Source: Chara braunii
Taxonomy: Eukaryota; Streptophyta; Charophyceae; Charales; Characeae
Direction: 5' to 3'
NCBI GenBank assembly: GCA_003427395.1
Contig: BFEA01000088.1
Coordinates: 2,747,023-2,811,022 of the forward strand
DNA length: 64,000 nt
The translations under genes and the position numbers were made by a program. The notes under the pieces were generated by a model that saw nothing but the letters and a program-made list of their open reading frames with translations, was not told the DNA's origin and searched no databases. Positions 32,294 through 44,594 of the stretch are shown here, one piece after another. The stretch's first letter is position 1. Every line of letters begins with the position of its first letter.

Positions 32294-32342
32294 GGGGGGG
32301 GGGAGAGACGGAAGCAGCCCCCCTAAAAAAAAAAATAAATGG

Positions 32343-32391
<49 letters not shown>

Positions 32392-32415
32392 AGGGGGGGG
32401 GGGGGAGGGGAGCAG
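32252..32415 (+). repeat. Long A/G homopolymer tracts in 5' LTR
   Basis: A-run, G-run (about 20), a short spacer, A-run (about 40), then G-runs broken by single A. The 3' LTR has the same order at 53083-53228, with fewer terminal G. The exact lengths are unreliable. Confidence 0.8.
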
Positions 32416-35400
32416 GTGTGCCTTATCTTTCGTTAAGAAGAAGATTCAAGTTCGCTCTGCTAAGATAGTGAGCAGGGGAACTGGACTGCAGCTGTTCACG
32501 CGCGTAAGCGTCTGAGCATTAAGTCACTAGGAGGAGGAAAGAGAGTCCAGGGGGAACAGACAGGCAGGATGCGTTTTTGACAGGCCAGCTACAAGACTGA
32601 CCGGTCTTCAGGCACCCGTGATATAGACATACAGGCTCGTTCTTGGTTGATGGGTGAGTAGGTCTGAGTTGGAACTGATAGACTAAGAATGCCTAGAGCT
32701 TAGTACTGCTGCTGCTGCGGAGTGCACTGGCCGCGTGCCCGGCGATTTCGCTGCTATCTTCGGCGCTAACAGGCTACGACTGATATTGGGTTATTTCGCT
32801 ACCGCTGTCGACTACTACAGTACTATGTTGTTGCTCATTCTAGAGGGCCGGTTGCTGTCTACTTAACAACAAATACAACTGGCTGTGACAATTACGAGGA
32901 CGAGCGCTGACGTTCCGGTGGCTCTCTTGTCAAAGCAACACTGATGCGCATTTCACTACTGTCGTTGCTGCTGCGTCTCGACAGACTACTATAGCTCGGT
33001 TGTGCACAACGTCGAGTCATACTGCATTGCTGCGTTCCTGGTGGGTCAGCTCTGTGCATAGCTATTGCCTCCGGTGCTGGGCACAACAGTGGCACACGCG
33101 ACACCTCATTCTTTATTTATTTTTTTCTTTTNTTTCTCGCTGCATCTTGCCNAGACTTCGAGAGNGGTGTGCAGGGTGTGTTCTATTTGGTTGCAGCCTT
33201 CGGGGCTGCGCAGCATTAGCATGGCCTATGGAAGCAGGGTCACAGGGGTGAAAGNGTAACNTGATACTCCTAGGAGGCGCCGGGAAGCTGTTGTGACTTT
33301 GACNACAGTTCTTGTANTGCGCAGAAACGCTGCCCCCCACCGTGCACTATTGTTGAGCAAGGCGCANCTCGCTGTTTTGGGTTACGGCTGGGCAAGGGAC
33401 TGCCCCTTGTTNTGCACTGNTGCGGTACACAGCCACCANTCCTCATGATGGGAGGGNTGCTGCTGNTGTGCATAGAGCACTGGTGGTTGGTGTGGNCCCG
33501 GGGCCCAATACCNTGCTCTCGTNAAGTGGCAGTTGCNGCCAATCTTGATATTCCGTCATCTCGGTCGTTCCGGAGTGGTCAACGTTTNNATCATCGACGG
33601 ACAGCACGGGGTTGTTCACGCTGAGGAAGGGGTAGCAGCATAAAGATCAAGAGCACCTACTTGATAGAATTGCACCTATAGGTAGCAAGCCACANAATAT
33701 GCGGCAAATCTACGGTAAGCCAGCAATGTGACTGCGACGNGNAAACGACGGGCCTGAAGACTNATTTGGGTGGTGGTACTTNAGGCACTACAGCTTCAGG
33801 CAACTGGTGATTGCAGGTACCGCCATGTGCTGTTGTTGCTCGTACTAAGATCTGCACTACGTTGTTGATGGTGTTTAGTGTTGACCCCTCAACTAACAGA
33901 GCACTCTGAACCCTTGGGGCCTGATGTGAATTCTAAGCAGGTGTGTGATTGAAGTTACAACCGCTGCTACTAACACTAAGTCGGGACAGTGTAAGGGTAG
34001 GTGTTACACTGTGACTGCGTTTTTTTTTCCTAGGCTTGCTGCTGCGAGTTGAGGATCCACCCGGAGGCCCGTGGCTACGACCAGCAAACGTTTTGAGGGG
34101 GCTGGTGATTAAGTTTGCTGAGTATGACATGTTTCCACAGCACAGTAGCTGGGCGTGTGGAGGAATACATTGCTGTGCACCTTGCTGCCCATACCGTTAA
34201 ATGCTTGACTGAGTATTGTTGATATCTACTAGGCACAGTGTTTGGTGTGCCTCGGTTGCTGGAAGACCGGATTATTGTTTCACCCACTGCAGGGCTTGAG
34301 ATTGCGGCTGTACTTCCCGACAGTGAAAGGTGGCCTTGTTGAGGTTACTACTAGTAGTCCGGTCTGTTGCCGCTGCGGATTGCTACAACAACTGCTGCAC
34401 TGAGAGGGTCGCTACTGTGTGGCCGTGTTGTTATGGTTTCCAATGCGTTGGAGTTGGCAGCGATCTGCAGCTACACAGGTTGAGATCTGTTATGGTAATA
34501 GGTGCGGTTGCTGTGGCGGGCACAGGCTGAGCACTGGCACGTTGTTGAGCACCACTCTAGGCACTACTGTGGAAATCGGGCGCTGTTCCCATCGAGGGCC
34601 GCTGCTGTGCGCGCCGTGGTGCTGCTGCGGTGGCTGTGGCAGTACGGTCTTTCAGAAGCTGCGGCTGCGGACTGCGTATTATTGAGCCTCATTTTTTGGG
34701 CTGCTGCTACAATCCAGTGGGGGTTGTTACAGCTACTACCGCTGCTGTTGAATCGGGTTGCCACAGCACACAGACCATGGGTGGCGGGGTCTTTGAGGGG
34801 CTGCTGCGGTGCCACTTTGCTGTGCACCTAGTACTTGGCTGAACGTTCATTGGCAGGCTTCGCTGTGCACCGAGTTGTGCATTGGCTACGCACAGCTGTG
34901 GACATAGAGGAGTGAACAAACCTTGCATAAGGCTATCACGGTGACTTGGAGGGCGAACGGGGGGGGCCGGTACTCTGCGTCCGGGTTGAGACTCGGCTAC
35001 TTCTGCTGCGTTATTGGCCATCATTGCGGGGCCCTCAGGCGCACCAAGGTAACGAGGCCCTCTCCGGTGAGATTGAGCGCACCTCTTTTGGGTCTCGAGA
35101 GTCTAATCTATCTACCTNTATCCTTCTCAGTCTAAGTCTAGTCNGAGGTTACGAGAGGAAGGCGGCAGACGGGATTGAAACCCGTAGGACCGCGNCNAGG
35201 CCTCTGTGGGAGGTTCGCCCCACCGATTGCNGGAGCTCTNCCGGANCCNAGGCGGGGTTCTGGAGNNAGGGAACTTNAGGTATAATNACGTTTCACGCGT
35301 GCGATCCCTTCCCCTACTTGCTATNNCCTGGGTATCTAAGTATAATNNNATGTCAGGTTACTACTTTTTATTTTGTTATGTGTGTCAGGACATGCATTGT

Positions 35401-35519
35401 GGAAAGTTAAATGAACAGCTATATATGAGTGCTCAGATAAGCTTGAGTGAAGTCAGAAAGAATGAATGGGGGGAAGGCGGGAGGAAGGTGTATTGCTTGC
35501 TTTGACCGAGTCAACCCAA

Positions 35520-36800
35520 GGCTAGGCCCCCCTAAGTTGGTGTGGGCTCAGTGCTGTGTTTTATTCATGTTTGCTGGGCTGTTTGTATGGGTTTGAGGGC
35601 TGGGCCTATCCTAAGTTGGACGGACCAGTCGCTGTTTTTTTAGGGTTTCTGAACAGGAGGATGGGCGCCCTAAGTTGGGAGGTCTCGGAATCCTGGTGTT
35701 TCTTTGTGGGTTGCTGAAAACGGAGCTGGGAATACTCTACGTTGCGTGAACTCAGTTCTGTGTATGACTTTTTCTGAGGGGGACACAGGAATGAGGCTGA
35801 GCGTACGCTTAAGTCAGGGCGGCTCAGTCATAAGCCATGAACACAAAGGCCAACCAAAGTATACAATTTTGATACATACCATATGAACCTATATCATCTG
35901 GCAGACCGGGCACCCTAAGTTGGGAAAGTCAGTAAGTCAGTAAGTCAGGTAGAACAAGAAGAGGAGGAAAGATATGAAGAATATAACGAAGGTAACCTGG
36001 GCAGGCTGAGCGTACCCTTAAGCTAGGGCGACTCGGTTCCTATGCTCGTAATAAGACAAAGGATCAGCGAGTTAGTCTAAATTTATTTTATTTTCCCTTC
36101 TAAACACAAGGCAGGGTTGGATGTCTCCCTAATTTGGGTAGATCTAACCCTCTGCCTAATAAGAGAGAAATACATATAGTCTGTGCATGTATCAATGATT
36201 ATTTTTATATGATTGTCGTTACGGAGGCTAAGCATACCCTTAAGTTAGGGCGGCTTAATCATACGTCATTGTACTTTGTTCAGACAGTTCCTGTCTTATG
36301 TAACTATAATTGCTTAGGCCAGCTAAGCGTACCCTTAAGTTAGGGCGGCCTGGTGATAGGCTCTTGTCATTGATGTGATGTAGGTTGGACATACCCTTAA
36401 GTTAGGGCGGTCAGACCATTCGTAGTTCGTACTTGTCTGTAGGTTGGACGTACCCTTAAGTTAGGGCGGTCTGACCATTCGTCGTTCGTGCTTGTTCTAG
36501 GCTGGTTAGGCACACCCCTAAGTTGGGACAGTCTTATCCTATGCCCTATGCAACTTTGTGTAAAGCTGACTAGGCATACCCTTAAGTTAGGGCAGTCTAG
36601 TTTTACGCTTGATGTCGTCAGTTCAAGCAGAAGCCAGGCGTACCCTTAAGTTAGGGCGGTCTGGTCATATGCTTTATGACTAGAGTTTATCTGGAGTTGG
36701 GCATACCTTTAAGTTAGGGCAATCCAGTTGTGCATACTCTTACTTGTTTACTTAGGCAGGTTGGACATACCCTTAAGTTAGAGCCTTGTCTGATCTAATG
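35520..36800 (+). repeat. Array of about 17 imperfect palindromes in 5' LTR
   Basis: A core close to ACCCTTAAGTTAGGGC recurs every 55-70 bp. Outside the core each unit has its own arms, most of which pair with each other: GGCTGAGC with GCTCAGTC at 35790, GGCAG.GGTT with AACCCTCTGCC at 36114, GCTAAGC with GCTTAATC at 36227, CTGGAGTTG with CAATCCAG at 36690. Divergent early units have CCTAAGTTGG cores. The same array lies at 56340-57700. Confidence 0.85.
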
Positions 36801-37426
36801 CCATAAGTGAGGGGGTTATTGAAAGGGAACAACTGAGTGATCTAAAGAACTACCTGGGCAAATGTATGTGGGATTGTGAGAGATGCATGCTCATGTATGA
36901 TCGTAGGATCTCACTTGGGGTGTCTTTTCGATAGGTTAGTTGCTTTAGGTGCTCGCCAAGTGCGAGAGCCATAGGTAGGTCAGATGGATGTTGGGAGGGA
37001 AAACTTGGGATGAGGATAGGACTGACCTTGCTAGGGGTTAGGCCCAATGCTAGCCCACGATCTCATCCAGAGGTTGTGTTAGTCGTCATTGATCCTAATT
37101 CATCAAGCAGGCGTCAGAAGTTAGTCCCAAGTATAGTTGCTTTGTCTTTCTGCTTTTTCAGCTTCGTATAAATCTTGGTACGGGAAGCGCTGCCGAAATT
37201 TCTACAAAACTGGAAGAGTTAGTCATTTTTTGGCTCATAGGATTTCTAAGAAGGCACTTTTCCTACGGGAAGCGCTGCCGAAATTTCGTAGACTTTAAGG
37301 AGTTCGAATATTTTGCAGTTGGGAGCTACCTAACAGATCCAGCCTGATTAGAGGAGATACTTAGTAACTTGGTACTAGTAGAGGAGCTAGGATGCGACTA
37401 GGGGAATGTTCTCCCCTTGGCACTGG

Positions 37427-37435
37427 TATAAGTAG
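37427..37435 (+). promoter_or_regulatory. TATA-like box of 5' LTR, element 2
   Basis: TATAAGTAG, where the 3' LTR has the better TATAAATAG (58338-58346). It lies about 1.55 kb before the LTR end, which would leave R plus U5 of about 1.5 kb and a U3 of about 8 kb holding the U6 module and palindrome array. Confidence 0.45.
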
Positions 37436-38157
37436 TACTTTCCTCTGGCCTGTACTGTGATGCAGGTTGTCGTGTTATCATCTGAAGGCTTGATCTAATC
37501 AAGCTATTTCGTCAAAAGGATTGCTCTTCTGTTATCGCTGATAACAGGTCGGTTGCCGATCCGTCGGTCTACGCCTGAACCCCAATACACCCTTGAGACT
37601 CAACCCTGGTGATTTTATCTGTTTTGTTAAGGTTTCACCCAGACTTTCATTGAATGGGCATTTAACAGAAGTACTTAGTTGTGAATTATGGTTGGTTGGC
37701 TGAAGGTTGGGGCTTGCATGGCTAAAGCACAGGGTATGAGTGGAGAGGATGGTTGGAGTTGATCCCGTGTAGTATGTGGATCTTTGTTTGATATCGTGGT
37801 GTGATTGCAGGTATGTATGGAAGAGTCTCGATTGATTCGTGTTGAGTGGCATTGCATGGATTCAGATGGGCAGACCACACAACTGTCGTGAGAGTGAACT
37901 ACCCNACAACCTTTGTGTTTNNGTGAGATTGTGCTATCNNCGTTCTGCTGAGGTGATAATCCAAGTAGACATTCAGGTAAACCCCCACAGGGCTAATCCC
38001 GACNGTGTCCTTTCNGATAATACTAAAANTATTTGTATCCTTTCCTTGTTNGGGTTTATTTTGGTGGAACGATAAAGTTCCGGGCGGAAGGGTTAGCGTG
38101 TCGCTAGTGATGTGCAAGACAACTCACCACCGCTCCAAATTCCTTCCTGCCCTAGGG

Positions 38158-38208
38158 GCCGTCTTACCCCGCACCCTTTGGGGCACCTCAGGGTGCAGAA
38201 GACGGAAA
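38158..38208 (+). other. Strong stem-loop near the 5' LTR end
   Basis: CCGTCTT pairs with AAGACGG, and inside it GCACCC pairs with GGGTGC. The block 38100-38340 is almost unchanged in the 3' LTR (59030-59260), so this part of the likely R/U5 is conserved or was gene-converted. Confidence 0.5.
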
Positions 38209-38989
38209 GNCCCTCAGACCGGTTTTGCGCCCGCTAAAGGGTTACCTCCTCTTAGCGCACGCTTCAGCCAACGCCTGAGCGTCGGAAGTAACCCCATGGC
38301 TCCGAAGAGGCCATTTGGGTATGGCACCACATAATGCGCCGTCACTGCAGATACTCACATAGAGCCGCATATTGAATTGGTATGTGTGGGTACTGCGTCC
38401 GCNCACTCTTATACTAAATCCTCGCGCGCAACACTCGCCGATCCTCGTACTAAGAGTTATGGGTCAGATACTGAAGGGACTAGGAGTTGTTGTGTTGTGG
38501 CGTTGTTTGTGGTGTTTGTTTCGCGTGAGGTTCCAAGTGTTATGGGTGAGTAAGCGTGAGTGTCGTGGTGTAACGTGTGGGTATGTAGTGCGTCCTAGTC
38601 GACCGACGTCGAGTTGCGTTTCGGACTTCAGCCCCCCAGTATGGCGACTCGCATACGGGTTCGATTTTTGGGCGTTCGACCGCGCGTAACCCCCTATGCT
38701 ACAGCGAATGAGAAACTCCCTCGGTTGGGCCACCTCTGCAATTGCATACGAAAAACTTTCGCATGTGGTTCAGTAGCTCGGCAGGGATACGCCTACCTAA
38801 GGGATGGTGACAGCTCCCGCAGGTGGAGGTAAGCGGTGCCTCGCGTGACTCTGTCCTGTCGTAGGGGCTTGTGAGAGGTACGGTTGGCGCATTCGGCTGG
38901 AGCGGCAAACGCTCTACGCGACAAGTCCTGCATAATCCTGCGTGACGCGGCCGGGAGGGTCCCCGTGCAGGACTGATGCACTCGACAGG

Positions 38990-39008
38990 TGGCGCCGTTG
39001 CCGGGGAT
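38990..39008 (+). other. Primer binding site of element 2, tRNA-Asp type
   Basis: TGGCGCCGTTGCCGGGGAT, 2 nt after the LTR end. Identical to the site of element 1. Confidence 0.9.
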
Positions 39009-39318
39009 CGAAGCTGCCTAACGAGGTCCTTAAGAGAACGAAACCAGGTTAAGTGCAGGCTGATGATTTAGCAAAAACGACAAAGGTTATAGGTTGGATT
39101 GGCTTATATAAGAGGGATGTATATGAAATCATAATAAGACTAAGTGGTGTATAGTGCGACTAAGGGTTGTATCTCAGGCGTAAAAGACTATGGTAGAGTG
39201 GTCAACTAAACTTAAGGGTAGGATGGTCAAGAAGGACGTAGGGCAGACCCTCTAAACTCGACGAACTGCTTACCGATCTATCCTTTGTAACTCCTGTCAG
39301 GTTGGTTAGCAAAAAGAG
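39009..39318 (+). other. Leader of element 2
   Basis: A 310-bp untranslated leader between primer site and gag. A weak donor-like CAG|GTTAAG lies near 39047. Nothing else is supported. Confidence 0.45.
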
Positions 39319-41756
39319 GTGAAGAGGTCGGACGTTGATGAAATCGAGCGTGGCCCGGCCGCGACGCCAGAGGATTTCGTCAAGGCACTCGAGAAAAGGG
39401 AGTTGGCACGACTTCAAGTGCCGAAAGTTAACATCTTCCATTTTAATGGGGACAAAGTATCCGAGTGGCTGGAGCTGCTGGAGCAGGTTACGGCCGAGGT
39501 GCCTGAGGCAGATAAATTCAAGTTCCTACCCAGGTACGTCTGGTGGGAAACTCGGCCCAAGGTAATGAAGGTGGCTGCTGGAGCAGGAGGAGACTGGGCT
39601 AAGTTTAAGGCAGAAATGTAGAGGCGGTTCAAGGAAGGGGATGGCTTGTTAACGAAGACAGATTTGGAGATGTTGCAGCGGGACGAGTTCTCCACGGTGG
39701 GAGCTTTCGCAATGTTATTTGATAAGATGGCCAAGAAAGTCTCCGGATTGGCGGAAGAAGAACAATGTGCCACTTTCCTGGGGCACGTCAAGAATTGGGA
39801 GGCCTCGTCGCTAACCAAGAAGGCTGCGCCGGGAAAGAAGCTTACTTGGGCCGCCATAAAGGAGGGCGTAATAGAAGGAGAGCTGGACAAAGTAAACATC
39901 TTCCAAATGCGACAGGCTAGGAAGAAAAGAAAGGCCTTGGACGCCACAACGAGCGCAGGGCGAGACTTTAAGAAACTGATAGAAGATGCAGTGGCCCAGC
40001 TCGATGCAGAGAAAGAGGCAAAAAAGAAAACTATGGCGGCACCACAGGCCCAAGGGAAGGCAAGAAAAACAGTGGTGAAGGAGGAAGAAGAAGAGGAAGA
40101 GGAAGAGGAGCCTGAGCCACAGAAGTTGACCAAGGCTCAGAGAAAGGCAAAGAACTTGGCTCAAGGGGGCAGGGCTCAGGAAAGGGGCAGGTCCCGCAAG
40201 CTGTAGCCATGCCACCTCCTGAGTCGCCCAGTCAGGTTGCACCAGCTCACTATGGGCCATGGCCAGGTTGTGGACCTTTCAGTCATTGGCATGGGCACTG
40301 TTCATACGCCCTGTGGCCAATGAGCAGGCCTCATGGGTCGTGCGCTGGACCATCAGTGAGCGCGGCTTCCTGTGGCTGCTCGGGACCCCAAGCGCAACAA
40401 GTGAGCCACCCGAACCCACTGCCAAACCAACCCCAGTAGTTAGCCCCACAAGGTTTGCAAGGCAATCAAGGGGGTGGACGTGGACAGAACCAAGGGTGGG
40501 GCCGAGGACGGGGGAATGGTGGTCGTGGAGAAAATGGTAGAGGGAATGGTCGTGGTAACACTTCAGGTGGCGGAAAGGAGGGTTGGACGGCATCCGGGAG
40601 TCAAGGCGGTCAAGAGGGTGGAAGAGGTGCTGGCAGAGGGAGAGTAGACCGGATAAATGCCATTTGCTGGCATTGTGGGCAGAAAGGCTACACTATTAAG
40701 TTCTGCCACGTCAGGAGGAACGACGAGGACGAAGGTTTAATTAGCACCAACTATGATGGAGACATGTACGACAAGTGGGGGTACCACCTTGACCCGAAGA
40801 TTCCAGGCGGTACGAGGAAGGAAGCCCTGCGAAAGGCTGAGGCCGGTGAGCCACCCGCACCTCCAGCCATGTTTCGGATATGGCAGGAGAAAGAGGTCCG
40901 TAGTGACGCCAGGGTGGAGAAGGTAGGAGAGAACGCAGAGGTGGAGCAAGAAAGGAAGGCCGACACTACTAAGATAGAACCGATCATAGTGGAGTCCGAT
41001 GATGAGATTGAGGAAGATTGCTGGAACAGGCCGCTGCATGCTGAGACAGGGGGAGATTATTAGAGAACGGCCCGACAGACAATGGAGAGAATGGAGGACC
41101 TGATAGACAAAGTCGGGAGATACCAACAGAAGCTGGCTGATATGTGCGAAGAAGTCAAGGGGTGGCAAGGTGAGGAGCCATCGATATACCTCTACGACTT
41201 AGGTCCGGGGTCGCAAGGAGGATCCGGGAATCTACCAAACGTTACGACCTCAGGAGCGATGCCTCGATCAGGAATGACTTTCAGACCACCTTCCAGGACG
41301 GGGAGGGCACCGTACGTCGTCAGAGCGAGGGCTAAAGGGTCAGTGATTCCCGAAGAACCAGCCAAGGATGTTCCTGAACCAAGTGGAGAGAAGGAAGTTG
41401 TGAACGTTCCAGAGGAAGAGGATGATGAGGATGACAGGTTGAGGAAAGAGGAGGATAAGAAGGCTAAACAACGAGCCAAAAAGAGAGGTGCCAAGCGTGA
41501 TACAGACAAGGCACAAGAAGTAAAAAAAAAGAAGTACGCTGTCAGGGTGGAAGAAGGCTTCGATGTGGAAGAGATAATGGACAGGATACTCGAAGGTCAT
41601 AATCATCTTATGAACCTGAAGGATGTCCTGGCCTCAGCGCCTAGACTTAGGGATGAGTTAAGAGTGAGACTACCCAGGAAGATGGTAGCCAGCATACGAT
41701 TGGGGACCATAATCCCTAAGGAGGCTGAGTGGGCTGAGACGGGTACTAAGATGGAC
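39319..41756 (+). pseudogene. gag: Gag of element 2, three TAG stops and one frameshift
   Basis: A capsid-like domain starts near 39415 (PKVNIFHFNGDKVSEWLELLEQV) and continues after TAG 39619-39621 in the same frame. An acidic Glu run and a Lys-rich stretch follow. Near 40160, at a G5 run, the frame shifts by −1. TAG 40437 interrupts a Gln/Pro-rich stretch, and a Gly/Arg/Gln-rich region leads to a zinc-knuckle-like motif at 40665-40706 with spacing C-x2-C-x4-Y-x4-C, where the usual His is Tyr. TAG 41061 follows, and then a charged coiled-coil-like region to 41756. All stops could derive from CAG codons. Confidence 0.8.
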
Positions 41757-42640
41757 TGAAAGTCTGTCGCCTGTGGCTGCCTCGACGTTGTGGTAAAAGG
41801 GAAGACATGCACGGCAATGGTGGACAGTGGAGCGGAAATGAACCTCATAAAGGAGGAACATGCCGTACGGCTGGGAATGGAGATAGACCGCTCTGACAAC
41901 GGGGTTTTTATGGGGGCCAATAGCCGATCGATATTCATTGGGACCGCGTCGTCAGTAATATTGAAAATTGGAAAGGTGAAAGTAAGGAACTGCTTCTTTG
42001 TGATGCCTGACTTGGACCACCCTATTCTACTTGGGAGATCGTTCCTAAGTCGGATAGAGACGGTCATCCTCAACAAACACGATGGAACTATGTTCCTCGT
42101 CCTATGCGACCCCGTATGTAGGAACTACGAGGTCATCACTTGCAAGAACACAGGACCTAGGAGCATAAGGAACCGTCCCAACCCTGGTTCCTTCACTATA
42201 CAGGAGTCAGAAGAGGAAAGATTAAGGATTGAAGCCAGCAAGTATGAGGAGAGAAGAGAGCCGGAGGCGCTGGCATTGAGCCTGGCAAACATAGGGGATG
42301 CTATGGATGACAGACCCTGGGGCTGTGGAGGCCTTGAGAGAGAAGGTGGGGGAGCAAATGGGTGCAGGAGAAATGAAACTAGTGTATCGGACGCCCGAAA
42401 AGGTAGGTGGAATGAGTGGAGCAGAGCCTCAGAGCGCGACTCGGCCTTTTTTAGAGGTGGGCTCAAGCAGGGATCTCAAAGGCGGTACAAAAAGGTAGAT
42501 CAAAAGTGCTGCCCTGTTCCTGTGCTCGTAGCCGAGGAAAAGGAAGTATACTACGAGCGGGGGAGAGAATTGATACGGCAGATGCGAAAGAATGCTGAGA
42601 GTATGCCATGTCGTATCAACCTGCAGACCGACAAGGCGCT
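41757..42640 (+). pseudogene. pro: Protease region of element 2
   Basis: Begins at TGA 41757-41759, which interrupts a frame that is continuous with the end of gag (KMD…KSVACGCLDVVVKGKTC). AMVDSGAEMNLI holds the catalytic Asp in a canonical DSGA. HPILLGRSFL is the second protease motif. A charged linker follows, leading to RT. Apart from the TGA the domain is open. Confidence 0.85.
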
Positions 42641-43557
42641 GATTATAGGGGAGTCTGGCTTCCTTACAGCACAGGAAGAGAAGCTTATGGTGGACACCAT
42701 AAGAGGAAAACACACTGCATATGCCTTCAATGATGATGAGAGAGGACGTCTGGACGTGGATAAAATCCCCATGATTAGGATACACACCGTGCCGCATGAG
42801 CCGTGGAATTTGCGGGGTGCACGATATCCTAATCCAACTGATGAGGAAAAGGTAGTCAACTACCTAGATGGGAAGATCCGCACGCATGTATCAGACTACT
42901 CGAGCGGGCCGTATGCATCCCCCTGGTTTTGCTTTATTAAGCCAAATGGGACGTTGAGGTGGGTACAGGACTTGCAGCGCCTAAATGCTATGACTGTTAG
43001 AGACGCAGGTGGTCTCCCTAACGCAGATGCGCTTTCAGAGGTATGCGCAGGGAGAGCCATTATATCTCTGATAGATCTATATTCTGGTTATGACCAGTTT
43101 CCTGTATACCCATCTGACAGGCCAATGACGGCGATGCATACCCCTCGAGGGTTGATCCGCATGAACGTCGCGCCACAGGGGTGGACGAATGCGGTCGCCA
43201 TGGTCCAGAGGCACATGATGAGGGCGATGCAGCCCATAAGTCCTCACATCACGCAACCCTACATTGATGATCTGGCCGTGAAAGGGCCCAAAGAGAAGGA
43301 TGAGCAGGAGGTGATGCCAGGAATCAGACGCTTTGTGTGGGATCATGTGCAAGGTCCTAGATCTCTTGAAGGAGCATAACCTCACCGCCAGTGGGCCAAA
43401 ATCAAGGCACTGCATGAGTGGTGCCACTATCTTAGGATTTGTGTGCGACGAGAGGGGTCGTCGGCCAGATACTAAGAAGACTAACAAGATTCTCGAATGG
43501 CCAACACCGTTTCAGACTATCACGGAGGTGAGAAGTTTTCTGGGCACGTGTGGGTTT
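42641..43557 (+). pseudogene. pol: Reverse transcriptase of element 2, one frameshift
   Basis: Motifs in order: PNGTLRWVQDLQRLNAMTVRDAGG, SLIDLYSGYDQFPV (catalytic Asp), HTPRGLIRMNVAPQGWTNAV, and QPYIDDLAVKGP, a YIDD box with the other two catalytic Asp residues. Near 43345 the frame moves by +1 and continues KVLDLLKEHNLTASGPKSR, GFVCDERGRRPD and TEVRSFLGTCGF. The frame shift truncates the product soon after the YIDD box. Confidence 0.9.
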
Positions 43558-44594
43558 TGAAGGATCTTTATTAAGGGGTTTGCGGCAAAGACGGAGCAAT
43601 TACGAAAGCTCGTGCGTCAAGGACAGGACTGGGAATGGGGAGACAAAGAAGAGTCGGTGATAAAAGACCTGAAGGAGTTTGAGGAAGGAGGTCTAGTACT
43701 AGGGGTACCAGACCATGCGGCGGTGATGACCAGGCCGTTCATCGTAGAGACAGACATAGGGCCAACTGCTCTAGGAGGGGTGTTAATCCAGCGAGATCCC
43801 AACGGGGAGGAACGACCATTAAGGTTTGAGAGTCGAACGCTCAATACGTCTGAGAGGACCTACTCTCAGTTCAAGCACGAGACCTTGGCGGTTCTTCATT
43901 GCTTGAGGATCTTCAGGAATTACCTTTTCGGCAGCAGGTTTGTACTAAGGGTGAACGCTACAGCATTGGCCGGCTCTCTCAAGAACTTCGCTCCTTCAGA
44001 TCCAACTATCGCCAGATGGCTGACGTACATCTGGATGTTTGACTTCGAGGTGGAGCGAATTCCAGGGAACAAGAACAGGGCGGACGGGCTGAGTCGAGTC
44101 GACTGGGACAAAAACCATCAGAGAGTGATTGAGGATACTCCACCAGTCGACGGATTTTTGAACAACGAGGAGGATGTGAGACTTCACATCAACTCCTGGG
44201 CATTGGCCGTGGGTAACACGTTACTCCTGGGCGACCTGTATGGCTTGCGCCTCCGGGACATGTACGATGGCCAGACTTGGTCCTCAAACCCTATATTGAA
44301 GAAGATTCTTGAGGAATGTCGGGCGTAGGTTGGATGATGAAGCTAGCTTTAGCTGGCAAGTACGAGCTGCAGGAAGACCCGCTTACAATTGACAATGGGG
44401 TGCTACAGGTGGGTAAGCACGAGAAGATGATAGGTGGGGTGTACCTGCTGGCAAATGCACTGCTTCAGGAAGAGACGGTCAGAAATACAGTACTAGATCA
44501 AGAAGAGGTGGTAGAGCCGGGAGGAGGTGACAATGTGATCCACGAGAGGGAGGATGATGACTTTGAAGAAGGTGAGATTAAAAAAGCATTTTGA
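43558..44594 (+). pseudogene. pol: RNase H of element 2, Trp-to-stop and Asp-to-Asn changes
   Basis: TGA 43558-43560 sits exactly where element 1 has a Trp codon (GYWRIFIK in element 1, GF-stop-RIFIK here). RNase H reads VETDIGPTALGG, KHETLAVLHCLRIF, RVNATAL and RIPGNKNRADGLSRV. The third acidic position is Asn here and Asp in element 1 (RVDPTAV), so activity should be lost. The frame ends at TAG 44326. An overlapping frame (44316 on) carries the acidic linker to integrase, which ends at TGA 44592. Confidence 0.85.

Larger units (their letters stand above)
29467..38987 (+). repeat. 5' LTR of element 2 (9521 bp)
   Basis: In order it contains: a 5' hairpin (ATACCC…GGGTAT, 29479-29496), a tRNA-like domain (30131), a U6 snRNA sequence (30544), a stretch with two inverted repeats (31032-31066 and 31613-31647), A/G homopolymers (32252-32415), about 2.5 kb rich in CTG/GCTGCT words, an N-rich conserved block (35100-35350), the palindrome array (35520-36800), a TATA-like box (37427), a structured block (38100-38340) and the CTCGACA end. 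No ORF in it is convincing. Most differences from 50302-59906 are single bases. Confidence 0.88.

Noticed and set aside
32206-32436. Poly-Lys/poly-Gly ORF
   Set aside because: Translation of A and G homopolymer runs, not a gene.
35169-35185. tRNA gene, from a T-arm-like hairpin ACGGGATTGAAACCCGT
   Set aside because: The stem and 7-nt loop fit a T-arm, but no D-arm, anticodon arm or acceptor stem is recognisable around it, and the block is full of N.
36221-36260. Telomere repeat (CCCTAAA/TTTAGGG) insertion
   Set aside because: The palindrome core contains CCCTTAA and TTAGGG words but in inverted form, once per unit, without tandem telomeric runs.
35520-36800. CRISPR array
   Set aside because: The cores are imperfect palindromes with partly conserved, self-pairing flanks of varying length, lie inside LTRs of a eukaryotic retrotransposon, and have no cas genes nearby.
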